From contig CM060334.1 of NCBI GenBank assembly GCA_030674155.1, forward strand, positions 37,162,957-37,172,956: 10,000 bases of DNA, read 5' to 3'. The DNA is from Stramonita haemastoma (lineage: Eukaryota; Mollusca; Gastropoda; Neogastropoda; Muricidae). The notes below the pieces were generated by a model. That model saw only the letters and a program-made list of their open reading frames with translations, made no database searches and was not told the origin of the DNA. Shown here piece after piece: positions 7,641-10,000 of this stretch (the stretch's first letter is position 1; every line of letters starts with the position of its first letter). The position numbers and the translations under genes are program-made.

Positions 7641-7834
7641 AATCGTCGGCTGTCTCATGTAATAGTTTGGTTAAGAATGTGCATTATAGTATACGTCATT
7701 GCTGTTATTGTTAAATGTTGGGATGTCTGTTCTCTTTGTCACTTTGTCTCTCTGTTTGGCTTGTTGCTCTGTGCCTCTGTCTGTCAATCTACTCTACGTT
7801 TGTCTGATCTGCCTGTTTCTCCCTCTTGGTAATC
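7641..7834. other. Weakly CTGT-rich unique sequence
   Basis: Sparse CTGT and CTCT motifs continue, but no regular array, gene or RNA is recognised. Confidence 0.5.
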
Positions 7835-7981
<147 letters not shown>

Positions 7982-8309
7982 TATGAGAGCATAATCTTCA
8001 CACTAAAAATGGAGAGGAAGCATTGTCCAAATTTACACGTATATAGAGGCACGACTTTTTTTCTACGATTTGTCCGCTGATTTGGATGAAACGAAAGTCG
8101 CAGCTTTTCCGTAGGTGGACATTTTAAAAAGATGAGTGTTGACTTCGTTTGTGTGTCCTCATGCATGTGAATATATTATGTGTAAGCATAGGCCCACACC
8201 GTGAGATTTTAATTTTACGAAAACGAAAAAGAAAAGATTCCAGCACTGACAGTGACACCTAGGGTTTATGAAAGGCAAATGGTCAAAACATCTTCATTAC
8301 GATCTTTTA
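7982..8309. other. Unique sequence, nothing recognised
   Basis: AT-rich sequence without a recognisable reading frame, RNA gene or match to other parts of the window. Confidence 0.5.
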
Positions 8310-8535
8310 AATTATGTATGTATTATATTTATAGACCAGTTCCGAGTGTGGAACCTGGGTAACTTTGTTGTAGGATCTTTCACAAGCGCTAAATCTGTGT
8401 CGCACGCAGGAACTCAGTTTTTTTTCATCTTATCCGAAAGACCAGGACTCAGACCACCACGCGAAGTCAGGTAAATGGGATCAAAATTCAGGCTCCAGCG
8501 GGAATGGCATCTCCGGCCTCTCGCATTCTAGACGG
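8310..8535 (-). mobile_element. Old SINE with the shared central domain (third element)
   Basis: On the minus strand the block 8445-8370 aligns with the central domain of the SINEs at 2147 and 5861. GTCTTTCGGATAAGATG matches their TCCTTCGGATGAGAC region, CTGAGTTCCTGCGTGCG matches their CCGAGGTCCCGTGTGTG region, and TTTAGCGCTTGTGAAAGATCC matches their GCGCACACGTTAAATCC region. The sequence after the core (CAACAAAGTTACCCAGGTTCC) is different from theirs and like that of another common mollusc SINE type. A worn tRNA-like head may lie at 8535-8495, where GCGAGAGGCCGG and ATTCCCG remain but the B box is broken. This is an older member of another family sharing the same core. Ends are approximate. 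Confidence 0.65.
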
Positions 8536-8618
8536 GATGCATCATCTTTTAGGCCTAGTATTATCACATTAAGTGAACAGACGTAAAGTCGAAAATAAAC
8601 ACACACAGAACCGGGGTG

Positions 8619-8635
8619 CTGCACTTACCTTAGAA
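8619..8635 (-). other. Consensus splice donor, possible upstream exon end
   Basis: On the minus strand CTAAG is followed by GTAAGTGC, a perfect donor consensus; the exon would end at 8629. The strand is that of the GCNT exon, so this could end a 5' non-coding exon of that gene, about 7 kb upstream of 1627. The sequence to the right (8630-8720) has no recognisable coding content. A nine-base consensus match alone is weak evidence. Confidence 0.2.
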
Positions 8636-8750
8636 ACACCGATCCACCCAATGTGCCCATACAGGTCATCTCATCTGTCAGACCTGTCCTAGCATGCTGT
8701 TGATAGCCTCATTGACAGACACGGGAACCACCCCCTTCCCTCTCCATCCC

Positions 8751-8923
8751 CCAATCTCCTGCTCTCCCCCCCCCTCCCGTTTCTGTCAACAAAGACAATG
8801 CCCAGAAGCCAGACAGGGTAGACAGCCTGCCACAGTGAAATCTTCAGCGAAGATCGCGGATGTTCTAGTGTTAGGTCTATGGAAGAAACAGGATATGTCC
8901 AGTCGGCCTCCCCCCCCCCCTTC
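8751..8923. other. C-rich sequence with C-runs
   Basis: Contains C-runs at 8766-8773 and 8910-8920 and otherwise unique sequence. No gene is recognised. Confidence 0.5.
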
Positions 8924-9061
8924 CATACACACAGACAAGCATGCACACGCACGCACGCACATACGCACGAACGCACGCACACAACACATCACACACACAC
9001 ACACACACAACCACACACACACAAAACACACACAAATCACACACACACACACACACACACA
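8924..9061. repeat. Imperfect (CA)n / CGCA array
   Basis: CA dinucleotides with CGCA, AAC and ATC variants, becoming regular at 8988-9008 and 9039-9060. Thr-His frames on the plus strand and Cys-Val frames on the minus strand are artefacts. Confidence 0.96.
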
Positions 9062-9228
9062 TTTCCAATTCTTAGCCTACCTGCCTTTACCCGCCAATTT
9101 CATGGGGAGGGTCGGAGTTTGCTTGAAGGAAACAGGTGGGGGATGTCAGATAGTCAAGTAAGTCAGTACCTGTGGCAATCAATTTACCAATCTAAAGGGT
9201 GTTGTGTGTCTCCGACATGTACCCGTCA

Positions 9229-9316
9229 GGTGGGGGGGGGGGGGGGTAAGGGTGGGATGGGGTGGTAGTGGTGGTGTAGAGGATGGGGGCAAGGCCCAGG
9301 GGGGGGTGGGGGGAGC
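9229..9316 (+). repeat. G-rich tract with G-quadruplex potential
   Basis: A run of 15 G bases (9232-9246) is followed by TAAGGGTGGGATGGGG, GTGGTGGT patches, and two further G-runs (9275-9279 and 9300-9313). Several sets of four G-triplets with short loops fit the usual quadruplex pattern. Confidence 0.85.
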
Positions 9317-9396
9317 TAGTGAATGGAGAGGAGTTATGGGCGTTAGGGTTTGAAATTAAGTCTTTGTAAAGGTTTGAACTGTCTTCCACGGGCGGA

Positions 9397-9484
9397 GGAC
9401 CGTGGGGAGTGGAGGTAGCTGGTTGCAAGATCTTCAGCTGTGCCCCCACGGTCCATGGGACTACGGACAGGTGAAGGTGAAAGA
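9397..9484 (+). repeat. Dispersed repeat, copy B, with terminal hairpin
   Basis: Bases 9404-9484 match copy A at 2566-2648. Here GGACCGTGGGG (9397-9407) and CCCCACGGTCC (9444-9454) form a perfect 11-base inverted repeat around a 36-base loop that contains AGCTGGTTGCAAGATC. Copy A keeps the loop sequence but its arms have decayed. The element continues past the hairpin with GGGACTACGGACAGGTGAAG. Its class is unknown. Confidence 0.7.
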
Positions 9485-9740
9485 CTGTCTTCGCTGCTGT
9501 CACTCTTGAAGATATTAGTCTAAGAAAGGACAGATGAGCTTAGGTAGAGGAGCAGATTAATTCTTCAAAAAGCACGCGAACACAGAAACTTCTTTGTCGA
9601 ACGCTCTGACAGTAGCCAGAATAAAAGAGCAAAAGTGTGTTGCGCTGCCGGCCGTTAACTAAGCACCCGACAAGTCAGTCTCAGCGCATCTGACTTCGAT
9701 ATGGGAAAGACATATGTTTTTAAGTCTTTCTGAAAAAAAA
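9485..9740. other. Unique sequence, nothing recognised
   Basis: Mixed-composition sequence without a recognisable frame, RNA gene or repeat. Confidence 0.5.
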
Positions 9741-9780
9741 AAAAAGGCAGAAAATGGATCAAAAAGGCAGAAAATAGACA
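9741..9780. repeat. Two-copy 20-base tandem repeat
   Basis: AAAAAGGCAGAAAATGGATC is followed at once by a copy differing at a few bases near its end. It is a purine-rich minisatellite seed after a 13-base A-run. Confidence 0.85.
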
Positions 9781-10000
9781 AGGGGTGACAGAAGGGAACA
9801 AGGCGGAAACAAAAGAGGGATAGATAAGAGGGAAGTCCTAGCACAGACTTTCCAGAAGGTGGGGATGCTGTTCATACCGACAGACCCCGTATCTACACAG
9901 GGGAACCATGATACAGATGACCAAAAAACTGAACAAAGCAGACAAAGACACTAACACCTGGATCCGGTCTGGTTGATGTACTTGCTTGTTGTTCCTTATT
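9781..10000. other. Purine-rich then unique sequence to the window end
   Basis: A-rich and G-rich on the plus strand to about 9860, then mixed sequence. No supported gene. Confidence 0.5.

Overview
This window looks like nuclear DNA from a mollusc, most likely a gastropod. The evidence is an intron-containing animal glycosyltransferase exon with a high GC content in otherwise AT-rich flanks, very long dinucleotide and tetranucleotide microsatellites (roughly one sixth of the window), and tRNA-derived SINEs carrying a central domain of the type I know from mollusc genomes. No bacterial, phage or CRISPR features are visible. Species cannot be named from this sequence.

Layout. Bases 1-233 hold a diverged tandem duplication around an AAT/GAT microsatellite. 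234-794 is AT-rich and is read here as intron; it contains a strong hairpin. 795-1548 on the minus strand is the one convincing protein-coding exon: the N-terminal half of a core-2/I-branching beta-1,6-N-acetylglucosaminyltransferase (GCNT, family GT14), ending at a good splice donor. Its remaining exons lie beyond the left edge. 1549-1627 is probable 5' UTR with two short upstream ORFs. 1628-2146 is non-coding with a C/A run and an AC repeat.

Transposon relics. A full-length-looking tRNA-derived SINE lies at 2147-2477 (minus). A second, head-less copy of the same family lies at 5861-6138 (plus), embedded between two TC arrays. A third, older element at about 8310-8535 (minus) shares only the central domain with them. 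A separate short repeat occurs twice in the same orientation (2566-2648 and 9404-9484); the second copy is framed by a perfect 11-bp inverted repeat. 3588-3650 looks like the (TTTGA)n tail of another retroelement on the minus strand.

The remainder is simple repeats (clusters at 3493-3919, 5576-5860, 6139-6216, 6411-6539, 6730-6884, 7220-7640, 7835-7981, 8924-9061), G/C runs, and unique sequence. The unique block 3920-5540 contains one small cysteine-rich open stretch (4831-4981) bounded by plausible splice signals; it may be an exon or a decayed zinc-finger gene, and is unproven.

The genes do not form any visible operon or system. The window is best read as the 5' end of one Golgi enzyme gene and its repeat-rich upstream flank. 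I found no clear undescribed molecular system; the most useful leads are the modular SINE copies, the hairpin repeat pair, the uORF/start overlap in the GCNT leader, and the cysteine-rich candidate exon.
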